Shown in pieces: positions 9,207-19,114 of a DNA stretch of 22,146 bases (its first letter is position 1; each line of letters begins with the position of its first letter). A program made the position numbers and the translations under genes. The notes below the pieces were generated by a model, which was not told where the DNA came from, ran no database searches, and saw only the letters and a list, made by a program, of their open reading frames with translations. Source of the stretch: Protostelium mycophagum (taxonomy: Eukaryota; Evosea; Variosea; Protosteliida; Protosteliaceae); the NCBI GenBank assembly GCA_002081555.1, contig MZNV01000483.1, forward strand, positions 1-22,146, read 5' to 3'.

Positions 9207-10808
9207 ATGTCAAAGGAAAAGGTAGCTATCATTGGATCTGGCAACTGGGGATCTGCCATCGCTAAGATCATCGGTTACAATGTCCGCAGAAACCCCACTA
9301 TCTTCCAAGACGAGGTGCCAACGAACCCCTCCTCTTTGTCCTCACCTTTTACAGGTCCGCATGTGGATGTACGAGGAAGATTTCGAGGGCCAAAAGCTCA
9401 GCCAAGTGAGTGCTCGTCCTTTTTGTTCCATTTTTGATAATCATAGGTTTTCAACACCACACACATCAACCCCAAATACCTCCCTGGAATCAAGATCGAA
9501 GATAATGTATTGGCCGTCACTGATCTCGTAGAATCAGTCAAGGACGCCACCGTCCTCGTCTTCGTCTTGCCTCACCAGTTCCTTAAGAGAACTTGTGCCA
9601 CAATCAAACCCCACCTTCCACCCAACGCCAAGGCCATCTCCCTGATCAAGGTCGGTCTTTTTCAAGAATCGAGCGCTGTGATCTCTTGTCAAAGAGGCTC
9701 AGCCTGACCACTCTTTCTGATCACACTCGAAAATGATACTAAATCGATCACAGGGAGTCGATCTTAACGAGACTGGACCCATCCTGCTCTCCAGCATCAT
9801 CAAGGACAACTTGGGTGTCGATGTCAGCGTACTCATGGGTGCCAACATCGCCAACGAAGTCGCCAAGGACATGTTCTCAGAGGCCACAATCGGTGCGTGT
9901 CCATCTACAATCGTATCTACAACACAAACTTATATTTGGAACAGGATACACCGACAGAGCCAACGCCAACTTGTACATTCAGCTGTTCAACACACCTACA
10001 TTTAGATGTGAGGCTATTGAGGACATCCCGGGTGTCGAGATCTGCGGTGCTCTCAAGGTGACATCAACATGACAGATGTGACGCTGACATTTGACAGAAC
10101 GTTGTTGCTCTTGCTGCTGGATTCTCCGATGGTATGGGGTGAGTGACTTTTTAATTGCGACTGGTTCATCACTAAAGCTCCATGTTGAAATATCTTGTGT
10201 CACATGATGTCATATTGACATGTCACAGTCTCCCCGGTAACACCAAGGCCGCCATCTTACGTATCGGTCTGCTCGAAATGAAGAAATTCGCCCAACATTT
10301 CTTCAAGGGCGTCAAGATCGAGACATTCTTCGAGTCTTGCGGTCTCGCTGACCTCTTTGTCACATGTACTGAGGGCAGAAACAGGTTCGTATATGTATAT
10401 ATATTATCGTTTCTCTCATGTTTTTATTTGTGGGTCCTCCACTGCACCAGATAAAATCCAAGGAAAATCAAAATTAAACCACTTGAAATTATTTCTGAAA
10501 AAGTTTAGAAAGTGCGCTGAGGCATTCGCCAAGACCGGAAAGAGCTTCAAGGAGCTCGAGGCTGAGATGTTGAACGGACAGATGCTGCAAGGAACCGGAA
10601 CCGCCGAAGAAGTCTACAAGGTCCTCGAGAACCTGAAACTCACAAAGGAGTAAGTACTAACAATCACTGTTCATTCGCGAATGTGAGTTGTAGATGGATA
10701 TATGTTGATGCTATTTTTAGTTACCCCCTCATGTCAGCAGTGTACGAAATCTCTTTCAAGGGCAGACCCGTCAAGGAACTTCTCGACGCTCTCTCCACCG
10801 AAAACTAA
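9207..10808 (+). CDS. GPD1: NAD-dependent glycerol-3-phosphate dehydrogenase
   Basis: It interconverts dihydroxyacetone phosphate + NADH and glycerol-3-phosphate + NAD+, feeding glycerolipid synthesis and cytosolic redox balance. Exons: 9207-9314, 9355-9405, 9447-9650, 9754-9892, 9945-10057, 10098-10138, 10229-10384, 10509-10649, 10721-10808; 346 aa, about the usual eukaryotic length, with all phases closing. Motifs: the Rossmann dinucleotide loop [11 protein letters not shown] near residue 10, [17 protein letters not shown] with Lys121, [11 protein letters not shown] (149-159), GALKN with the catalytic Lys205, and [14 protein letters not shown], which contributes the substrate-binding Asn/Thr/Lys. 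There is no signal or transit peptide ahead of [12 protein letters not shown], so a cytosolic protein is inferred. The donor of intron 8 (GTAAGTACTAAC) has an embedded branch-point-like TACTAAC. Confidence 0.97.
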
Positions 10809-11346
10809 GCATCATATAATCCACTTCCTCATCTCCCACACAATGAGTCTGATATTTATATATGCACCAATTAAAGACCTGCAGAGTCAGTACATGACTT
10901 GGCTCCATTTTGACAGGAGTCTAAAGTAGAAACATACTTGAAAGCATTTTGAATATTTTGTTTGAGTTTTGTTTAATTTTTTGTTCTATTTTGTTCTTTT
11001 GTTTTTTGTGCATCTTGTTCGTGATCTTTTGTATTAATATGTTGAGTTTTTGATTTAAAGTTTGTTGTGCTAGTCAACCCATGCTTTGTCTGTTCTTCTT
11101 TTTGCTTCTTGTGGTTGTCTCTGATGGTATATGCATGTGTAGGCATTTTCCATTGACAAGAAGGTGTGCTTTAGCTGAGTGCCAGAAGTGGTCACTTCTA
11201 AATAAAGCAGGCTGGCAAATTTGAATCTTTTGTGCTGACTCTACTCCCTCAATAAACCATGTATCAACTTGGACTCTCAAATGATGATTTTGTGCCCCGA
11301 GTTTGTGTTATATCAGCATTTTCTGGTGATAGTGGAGGTGCAATCC
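10809..11346. other. Convergent intergenic region
   Basis: This region lies between the 3' ends of GPD (+) and the lipase fusion (-). It contains a T-rich stretch (10948-11060, TTTTGTTC-like runs) and AATAAA at 11201-11206 and 11251-11256. No coding frame here resembles a known family, so it is presumably the 3' UTRs. Confidence 0.5.
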
Positions 11347-14300
11347 TCATTTCGTGATGGACAAGTGTTTGCCATACACCTTCACAGCCACAATGGCGGG
11401 AGTGTCAGCAAATGACTGCTGTAACAGGTGATGTTCATATGGATGATACGGCACAATCAATAGACTCTCATAGCTGGAGGTGGTTCTGTGGCAATAGGCC
11501 TTCAGCTGCTTTAAATAATATAAAAATGTTTTTATTTTTATAATTTTCTATTTTTTATCTAGACAGTATCCTCACTGCGACTCCGGAGATGAGCGTCATC
11601 ACGGACATGATCAGCTGTGGATTATTCCTCACATGCTGTAGAAGCCATTCTCCAAACCCGCCAAGTACCGCGTTCCTGACTGGCCGAATCATTATACAGT
11701 TTGTATAAAAGCCGTCCAGCGCCGTCCTCACGGCCTGGTGGAATTCGATGACGCCTTCCTGCAGGTGTTATTCAAAATTTGAATTCGGGAGAAGGCGGGA
11801 AAATGGTTACCAGTGGTTTGAAGGAACCGTCTTCCATTTCATATGGATCCGTGTTGAGCCTTTTTCTGTCAGTATTTTCGACGTTAGCAACCGAGGATGT
11901 CACGTGATCTTAACGTGAAAATAAAATGAAAAAAAATTTACACATTAAGAATAAATTTAACAATAAACGAAAAAACCCCAAAAAACGCATTTTGCAGAAA
12001 ATAAAATTAAATAAAAAACGAAAAAAATAATAAAAAATAATGAATCAAAAAAATAATAAAAAATAACAAATCAAAAAAATAATTTTTATAATAAAAAAAT
12101 CAAATAAAATAAAGAAATGAAAAATCGTACTTGTAGATCCTTCCTTGTTGTTCGGCCATCTGATCGAAGCTCGTGATCAATTTTTTAAAGTCTCTGATGG
12201 TATCTTCACGCTTGCTCCGAGGCAAGCTCCACGGGTTCGTGAGGGCGTAGAATATCTTTGGATATTTGAGGGGCTGGCCTGCAGAGGTCTCCGCTTTCTT
12301 TAGTTCAATTTTCGACAAGATTTCGAGCATGTCGGTGCTGGAGATCTGGGTGGTGTGAGTTTTGGTATTTTAGGTCTACTGGTGATTTTTGGAAATAATT
12401 CGTCTACAACGAACCAAACCCGGAACATCAACACACAAGCTTCTTTTTAAATGAAAATTCGCACGCAACAAAGTATTTAAAAGTCATCAAATTATTTTCG
12501 AAAAGCCAATAAACTGCAGAAATCGCATCGGCCACTCACCACAGTACTCAGATTCAATACGGCGATCATGACGATCGGTGTATTGATTTCAACGCTCGTC
12601 CATATGGACTGTATCTCTTCTTGTGTGTATCTTGTCAGCCCTTTTTACTGTCAGAATGGAAATATGATTTGTTTAAAAATCTTGTAGGATTTTTATTTTA
12701 GTAGAAAAGTTTTGAAATTTACAATATAATTTGATTTTTTATCGAGTTAAATTGTGAATTTGATTTTTATCGGGTTGGAATTTTTTTCGTAAAAGTTGAT
12801 TTCTTCAAAAGATATCTTAAAAATGTTTTCGCGACATCTCAAAAAAAGTACCTAGCCACTCTCTGTACACGATCCTGTCTCCATATGATATCAACTCTTC
12901 AGCACTGTGCATCATTGGGACGGTCCTGGGCAAGCTTGACGGCTTATCTGGCAATTTCCCGCCCTTTTCGATGACTTCCAAAATGTGCTGAATTTTTTTT
13001 AATTTCGGGGGATTGTCTAAAAATAGATTTTGTATTTTATTTAACAGGAAATAAAATTTTATTTATAGGAGATAAAATAATTTTATTTATAGAAAATAAA
13101 ATAATTTTATTTGTCTGCGCTCACAAAAAATGGGCTCACTTTGCCGCAAATCAAAATAATTACTCTTCATCATCAATAACTCATTGCAGCTTTGGAATTT
13201 GAAAAGGTGCGGTAACAAACGAAACCTTTCCAGAAGAAATCCAACAGCTTTCCAAAATAATTCCAAAGCAAAAAAACATAAAGGCAATATAAATATTCAC
13301 CTTGAGATGGGTTTTCCCCGCCCCCGCTTGTCCCAACAGCATCACTTGCTGGAAGGGCAACTTTGACTGTAATTCCTGAGTGTGAAACCCTGTGGAGATT
13401 TGCAGTGTGAATTCAGGCTTATAGCTTTCTTCGGAGAATTCGATGTCTGCGGCAATTTGTGTGTTGCAACGGGAGTTTGGTAGGACCTGTTTTAGTCAGA
13501 AAATTCGATGAAATTTCGGAAAATTTCGTATGAGGTTGTACCGAACTGTGAGAAATTTCTGGGAAAATATTTGGCCGAAAAGATTTATTGTCAATCTTCT
13601 GTCCGTTTTCATGATGTCATATGACAACATCGAGATATCTCACCTCTATATGTGTTTGGGACCCGTCCATCTTGTTCATAGTGAAGTTGAGTACTGTGAT
13701 GGCGGATAGATTCTTGTCGCTTCGGATGACAAATCTCGCCTGCCTGATGCTAGAGAAGACCCCACCGATGTCCTGTTTAAAATTTAAATATTTGGAATCT
13801 GTGAATGTTCCAGGAATATTGAAAAAATTCATGAAAAAAATTCGAAAAATACTTGAAAAAATTTTGAAAATAAATTAAATACATTCGGTGTGATGAAAGG
13901 AGCGGATACATATGCCATGTTCATCGCGTCAGTAGACACCGCATCCGTACCGTTATGTCTGTACGGTAAGCTACCGATCTTTAACCCGGTCTTCAAAAGT
14001 GCCGCGGTGTAGTTTGACATTTTGTGACCGTCGAATAATTGTCGGAAATAGGACATGGCATCCGGAATTCCGAATAATCTCTGTGCTTCTATTTTTAGCT
14101 CAGCTGGGGAAGTTTCCTTGAATTCTATTGTATTCAGATTTTGAACTTTTTTTAAACTTTTTTTATTTTAAAATTTTTGCAAAAAAAAATTTACCCATTT
14201 CGGTGGAATTATTTGTGCCGTCAGCAACTGTAAAGTTCAGGTCCGTCAAAGTCACGAGAACAAGCACGGTAATAACCGCGTCAGCGGGGTATGACCGAGG

Positions 14301-15315
14301 TTTTTCCACGATAAGATTTTATTTTATTTCATGAAATTTTTGGGAAAATCCCAAATTGAAATTTATTCTTGATGTAAAAAAAATCACAGATTTTTGACCT
14401 GCAGACTTGAAGACAATGACCCTTCCAGAGGAGCTATAATTAGATCCAAAATGAGACAATAAGAAGGGAACGGGGTCCGCCGCATTTACATAGTGAATGA
14501 AATGTACTCCCTCGGCGTCAAGTCTCTTGACCTGATTTTTCTCAGATTTAAATTTTGAAATGTTCAAAAAAGCGGGAAATTCAAATTTCGAAATATACTT
14601 AGAATGTCTGAAATAAAGATGATGAAGCAGACCTCTGAAGCCCATGCAGGACAGCCCACTACCGGTGATCCAAACGTGAAGCATGTCGCTTTGTTACCGT
14701 GATTCAATAATTGCCACGTCAAGATCTGTGCCATCGCACCTCCTCGTGAATGTCCCGTGATCACGAGTTCCTTCTTCTTCTGTATGGTTGCATTATAAAT
14801 GTCTAAAATGGGAATGTGTCGTGCTGCGAGTTCAAATCCTGGGCTCATAAGTCAATGTTTTTAGATGATCAATCATCATCACCTTTATGGAGATTGATAT
14901 GTCCGGACATCACTGTTCCAAAATCGAAATTTGTCATCCAGTCATCCGCTCGATTTGTGCCAGCCAAAGTGAGAACAAAGAAGTCTTCCATCTCTATCAG
15001 TGCGAATGGATATGGAAATCCATCACAAGACAGCTGATAACCATGTATCTTCAGAACGTTAATATGAAAAATGATCAAAACCAGAATCACCCCAAACCAA
15101 GAGTAAGCGCTCTGCAGCTGACGTAGACTGTCTAAGAACGGTTCATAGCTGGCGCCGTGTTCGACGTGTGTGTAGATCGCCTCTGATAAGAGGCAGCTTA
15201 CCAAAACTTGGGTGATTCGCCGCGCAGAATCGTGGCCAAGTACTGGCTGAGAACTTCAGAACCAATCATTGCCCCAAAGATGTACCTCTTTCAGCGCGCT
15301 GACCGTCTGTCCCAT
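11347..15315 (-). CDS. Class-3 lipase fused to a P-loop NTPase
   Basis: Fifteen exons, minus strand: 15286-15315, 15091-15246, 14883-15048, 14633-14838, 14399-14531, 14195-14227, 13883-14145, 13644-13772, 13301-13486, 12852-12987, 12540-12640, 12131-12345, 11811-11865, 11576-11758, 11347-11505; 716 aa with every phase closing. Residues 1-290 form an alpha/beta-hydrolase of the fungal lipase-like class: FFVLTLAGTNRADDW, HKGFELAA, nucleophile Ser148 in GHSRGG, Asp205 in VNAADPVP, and a plausible catalytic His282 in DGHKMSNY. A Walker A motif GQAGAGKT follows (424-431), preceded by a hydrophobic strand (QVMLL) and followed by VMIAVLNL and KIFYALTN strands. No clear DxxG or NKxD is seen, so the nucleotide class is open. 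The protein begins MGQTVS, a possible N-myristoylation signal. There is no signal peptide, so a cytosolic, membrane-associated lipase is inferred. Confidence 0.82.
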
Positions 15316-15733
15316 GCTTTTCGTTTCACGTGTTTGATGATTGTTGCAAAGTATGCAGACTTCCCGCGGATCACGTGATCGAAAATAAAATTTAATTAAA
15401 TGAATGCGTTTTGGTTTTTGATTCGTGGTCAGCAAGCCAGAGAACTTGCAATCTGAGGGGCATTTTACCAGCATACTGGCTTGATTATCTCATACCAATG
15501 ATGTCCATCGGCCCTGCCGGCGACAATTCTGTGCAGTGCCAGTGGAAACTCTTTCTGCAATAAACTTGGCTTCATGTTTTTATAATTTAGAATGTGACCA
15601 TATCGTCAAAGACCCGCCAGGTAATTTTTTCCAGCCAAACCACCATAAAATGATGTATAGTTTATCTCGAGACAAGTATAATGTCATCACCAAAAAGGTT
15701 TGAGATTATTCATAATTAATGTACTCTTTATCT
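15316..15733. other. Intergenic region between two minus-strand genes
   Basis: It contains the presumed lipase-fusion promoter and the 3' UTR of the small tail-anchored protein gene. A frame extends upstream of MGQTVS to an ATG at 15474, but that extension is poorly supported. I see nothing else. Confidence 0.45.
15369..15380. promoter_or_regulatory. Palindrome GATCACGTGATC upstream of the lipase-NTPase gene
   Basis: This perfect 12-bp palindrome has a CACGTG (E-box) core. It begins about 54 bp upstream of the ATG at 15315 and lies next to a TTCCCGCGG. Palindromic CACGTG is a classic bHLH/bZIP-type binding site; that it is used here is inference. Confidence 0.35.
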
Positions 15734-16060
15734 TCAGTGCATTAATTTGCTCAACGGCTTGTTGAGTAACAGAATTCCACCACATAACACCAACATCGGC
15801 AAGGTTCCTTTCAACATTCCCCAAGGATCGAATTTGGCCGGGGCATATGCAATCGAACCGAAATCATCCTCCATATGTTCCTCATCTTCCCCAGACACGT
15901 CACCGTCTTCATCTCTGGATAATAGAAGTTCGAAATGTGAAGACTCTGACTTTAATCGAAGGGTAGGTGCTGTGTTAGCATTCTGCGAGGACACCTCTTC
16001 TGAAGGCTTCATCCTCACGTGTCGTGAATTACGAGTGTCCGATCTTGTTATGTCGGTCAT
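15734..16060 (-). CDS. Small acidic, probably tail-anchored protein
   Basis: This uninterrupted 108-codon frame runs from ATG 16060 (MTDITRSDTRNSRHVRM) to TGA. The middle is acidic (SRDEDGDVSGEDEEHMEDD), and a single hydrophobic segment (about residues 82-99, LKGTLPMLVLCGGILLL) lies just before a short basic tail (NKPLSKLMH). That layout is typical of tail-anchored membrane proteins with the N-terminus in the cytosol. I do not recognise a family. A 107-codon frame on the opposite strand (15747-16067) lacks such organised composition and is treated as its shadow. It lies 106 bp downstream of the FYVE gene on the same strand. Confidence 0.6.
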   Translation of the reverse strand: MTDITRSDTRNSRHVRMKPSEEVSSQNANTAPTLRLKSESSHFELLLSRDEDGDVSGEDEEHMEDDFGSIAYAPAKFDPWGMLKGTLPMLVLCGGILLLNKPLSKLMH

Positions 16061-16166
16061 AAAATGAAGACTCGTGGTGGATTCTGAAATTGCGTAATTG
16101 TTTTGTGATCATTTCAAATGATTCCAGTTGTATTCATCATAAGGAAGATATACAAGAAAGACACTC

Positions 16167-18991
16167 TTAATTTATTATCTGTACATAGCCTTTCGAATTG
16201 TTCTGGCAAGGCAAGCAGAGCCGTGCGAGGTATGCTGGCACCTCTTTATTCTTCCACAATGTCGTCCGATCATGCGCTGTGGAGCAGCAGCTGTCACAGA
16301 AGATGTAACCACAAGCTCTACAGTGATGCTGTCTTGTTCAGATGTTTGAGATCATCATCAAACGATGAAGATGACAAAGTCGAGATCACAAAGAATCGAC
16401 AAAATGAATCCACATTAATAAACTCGTTTGTGATTGTGAATCGCAAAAGAAAAGAGGCCTAATGTTGCAATCATGATTAAGACAGAATACATAAAGTATA
16501 CGATCACTGATGGCAACCCTCATTTTGTGGATGTATCGCTTTGGCTGCAAGATCTTCACGGCAACATACCGTCTTTTTTTACGGTTACTAACGTGCACCA
16601 ATTTCCATGTACATCGTGAGATTTCGTCTAAAGATAACTCACCTTCCTGCGAAAAATACAAAACGAAGAGCTGCACAGACTACAGCAGTCTGCAGTGTCA
16701 TCCGGCTGCCATAGCAACACGGCTTTTCCGTCATGATGACGTGGCATCCATTCTAGTGTCTCTAGACGAGATAGACGTTCTCTTAGACTTTGGTTGTGTT
16801 GGCGCTCTACTTGTAGGTCTTCTTCTAGCTCTTGCGCCTTCTCTTGCAGCTGAATGTTCTAAAAATAGATTAGAATTTTCTTGAAATTTAAATTGAAAAA
16901 ATTCTAAACTTATTTCGAGAAAATATCTCAGAAATTTCCAGAAAATTTTGTCCTTATAGTTTAAATTTTTTACATAAAAAATGAATCGTTTCAAAAAAAA
17001 CAGTCGTGCCCAAAACGTAAGTCTCGTCATTCTACAACTGACCTGTGCTCTCAGGCTCAAATTATTGAGCTCAGTGATTCTGACAGTGGTCTCCATATTC
17101 TTTACGTGTATCTTATTGGCTTGCTCCTCCTTTAGCCTCTTCCGGAGTTGTTTAATCTCGCTAGAGGCACTTCTTAAGAGCTTGTAAGTGTCGGTGTCTG
17201 TGGTTGTCGCAGAAGGACCAGAGAGTATCCTACTTTGTCAGAAGATCATATGAAAATGAAAATAAAATGGCGGGAAAAATCGAATTCAAATTTTTGGGAA
17301 ATGAGAAGAATCGTAGAGAATTCACTGAAAAATTAAATTCAAATAAAAATGGTCGAAATGATCTGTCAAAAAAACTCACAGACTGCGACGTAACAGCCCA
17401 GGGGAACCTACAGACGATCCTGACGTGCTGCTGTCAGAATCTGTCAGACTTTCCATCTCATTCACATGCGACTCTTCAGCGTTCCTCTGCTCCATTTTCA
17501 GTGAAAATTCACATTTTTATCAAACCATAAATTTTGTAAAATTTAATTTTATCTAAAAAATTGAATTTTTCCAAGAATTCTTTCCAAGTCTAATTTTTCT
17601 AAAAAATCAGATTTTTCTAAATATAATAAAAATAAAAAATTAAAAAAATTTCACCGAATTTCCAACAAAAAATTTCCAACAAAAAATTTCCAACAAAAAA
17701 TTTCCAACAAAAAATTCCCAACAAAAAATTCCCAACAAAAAACTCCCGACAAAAAATTCCAGACAAAAAATTCCAGACAAAAAATTCCCAAAAAATCACC
17801 AATTTCTCTCGCAGTGTAGACAGCTCCCTCTGGCACAGTAACAGCTCCCTCTTATACTTATCCGTCTTTGATGTCCAATCTCTTTGTGCCTGCTGTGACG
17901 CGTTCTTGTTTGTGGCAAGCTGCTCCTGTGATGTGTGAATGTTTGTCTGCAGTGCGAAAAAATAGCAGCAAAATAAAATGAAATGATCGGTCTTCTACAC
18001 TGTTGTAGATGATCAGAATAAACTTTGAAATTTCAGAAAATCTTCGAATTTGCAAACATCCAGAACACTCTAAAAAATTCACAAAAAATACCAGAAATCT
18101 CTCAGAAATTTCCCATAAATCTCAAGGAAATTTCGAGAAAAATTCCTGACCTTCAGATTGTCCAACATGATGTCTTTGCCCTTGGACTCCTCTCTCTCGT
18201 GATATTCCATGATCCTTCGTCTTTGTAACAGCCGCGCTTGTGCGCTTCGGATACCTTACCGTGTCAGCACGGGTCGCTACCGTGAAATTTCACGGTAAGA
18301 AAATGGCGGGAAAATGGGACGCGTACGATGAGAATCACGTCTCGGTAGTTAACGGGATTTTTTCCCGTCAAAAAAATAATAAAAATCACCTTCTATCCAC
18401 TGCCACATGACATGCTCAGCCTCCAGTGTACGTAATTCGTATCTTCTCGTTGTAGTATCAACATAAAATACCCACCCTTCCCCACCGACAGGGGTCGATA
18501 CGTTCATGGACAAGCTCGACCGTGGCGAAATCGGAGTCAGAAGCATGCTATTGCGACCTGAGGTGATCAAAATGATGAAAAAGTCTTTAGGTGATGGAGG
18601 TCGATGACAATGCATGAATTTAGAATGAAATCACCACCATTTAATGAGCTCCTCGGTACGCAGCCAGTGACATCTGCCAGATTTATGCATCCCTTGTATG
18701 TTTTTTGATCCTCGTCCAAGTGATAATAAAGGATCTTGTCCTCTGCCAGAATGAAGAACCTAGATTTCCAAGACTTTCCTAAGGTCCTTTCTCCTCTCTT
18801 ATCTAACGGCCCAGATAATCCCTGATCTCATTTAATTACCCACCCATTCAAATTATTGTGAAACAACAAGAAGATGAAAGGGAAGATGGAAAACGTCGCC
18901 ATTAAAAATGCAAAAAATGGCAGAGGATCGATCAGTTGTTCGATGAAGGTATCATCACACTTACCAAAGATCTCGAAGATCTGGAATCCAT
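16167..18991 (-). CDS. PH domain - coiled coil - FYVE zinc finger protein
   Basis: Exons: 18965-18991, 18638-18821, 18390-18557, 18151-18254, 17800-17946, 17380-17486, 17043-17229, 16643-16858, 16167-16328; 433 aa with phases closing. The PH domain (about residues 12-125) shows SGPLDKRGERTLGKSWKSRFFIL, split here as SGPLDKRG / KSWKSRFF, and ends in YELRTLEAEHVMWQWIEG with its invariant Trp. A charged, Gln-rich region predicted as coiled coil spans about 130-350, with a Ser-rich linker near 225-240. The C-terminal FYVE finger has WQPD (358-361), CSLC (367-370), the PI3P-binding RRKHHCRACG (378-387), FCDSC (390-394) and RLCLPC (416-421), so all eight Cys ligands are present. FYVE domains bind PI3P on endosomes, so an endosomal tether or trafficking regulator is inferred. 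The paired PH-FYVE order recalls phafins, but this protein is longer. Confidence 0.87.
17657..17796. repeat. 14-bp intronic minisatellite, about 10 copies
   Basis: The unit AATTTCCAACAAAA is repeated head to tail: four identical copies (17657-17712), then AATTCCCAACAAAA twice, AACTCCCGACAAAA, AATTCCAGACAAAA twice, and a decayed tenth copy. It lies in intron 5 of the FYVE gene, immediately downstream of the splice donor at 17799. The graded drift along the array suggests unequal exchange or slippage. Confidence 0.93.
18278..18297. repeat. Perfect 20-bp palindrome in FYVE-gene intron 3
   Basis: TACCGTGAAATTTCACGGTA is its own reverse complement. The intron (18255-18389) also holds a nearby TTACCGTG (18257-18264) and a GGCGGGAAAA motif. 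Its half TTCACGGTAGCGA recurs at 21257-21270. Confidence 0.9.
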
Positions 18992-19114
18992 GGTCGCCGG
19001 CACCCTCGTGTGAAGGGCGGTGTTATCGCTAATCTGGAGCTGAGATGTGTCTCGCGGTTGTTACCGACAGAAAAGAAGACAGCGGCAAATAATTCTTGAT
19101 CAGAACATCTTGAG
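18992..19114. promoter_or_regulatory. Bidirectional promoter interval FYVE gene / PIGC
   Basis: 123 bp separate the divergent start codons at 18991 (-) and 19115 (+). No TATA box is evident. Regulatory function is inferred from the arrangement. Confidence 0.5.

Noticed and set aside
11920-12120. AT-rich block and similar A/T runs as possible mobile elements
   Set aside because: They are ordinary long introns with A/T homopolymers; no ends, coding remnants or repeats typical of elements were seen.
15747-16067. 107-codon plus-strand frame opposite the tail-anchored protein
   Set aside because: The minus-strand frame has ordered features (acidic block, one hydrophobic segment, basic tail); this one does not.
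16118-16676. Plus frame 16118-16462 and minus frame 16386-16676
   Set aside because: The first is antisense to the FYVE exon; the second is read-through from exon 8 into intron 8, since the FYVE motif resumes exactly at 16328.
17617-17836. Two minus-strand frames reading FLLEIFCWKF-type repeats
   Set aside because: They are translations of the 14-bp intronic minisatellite.
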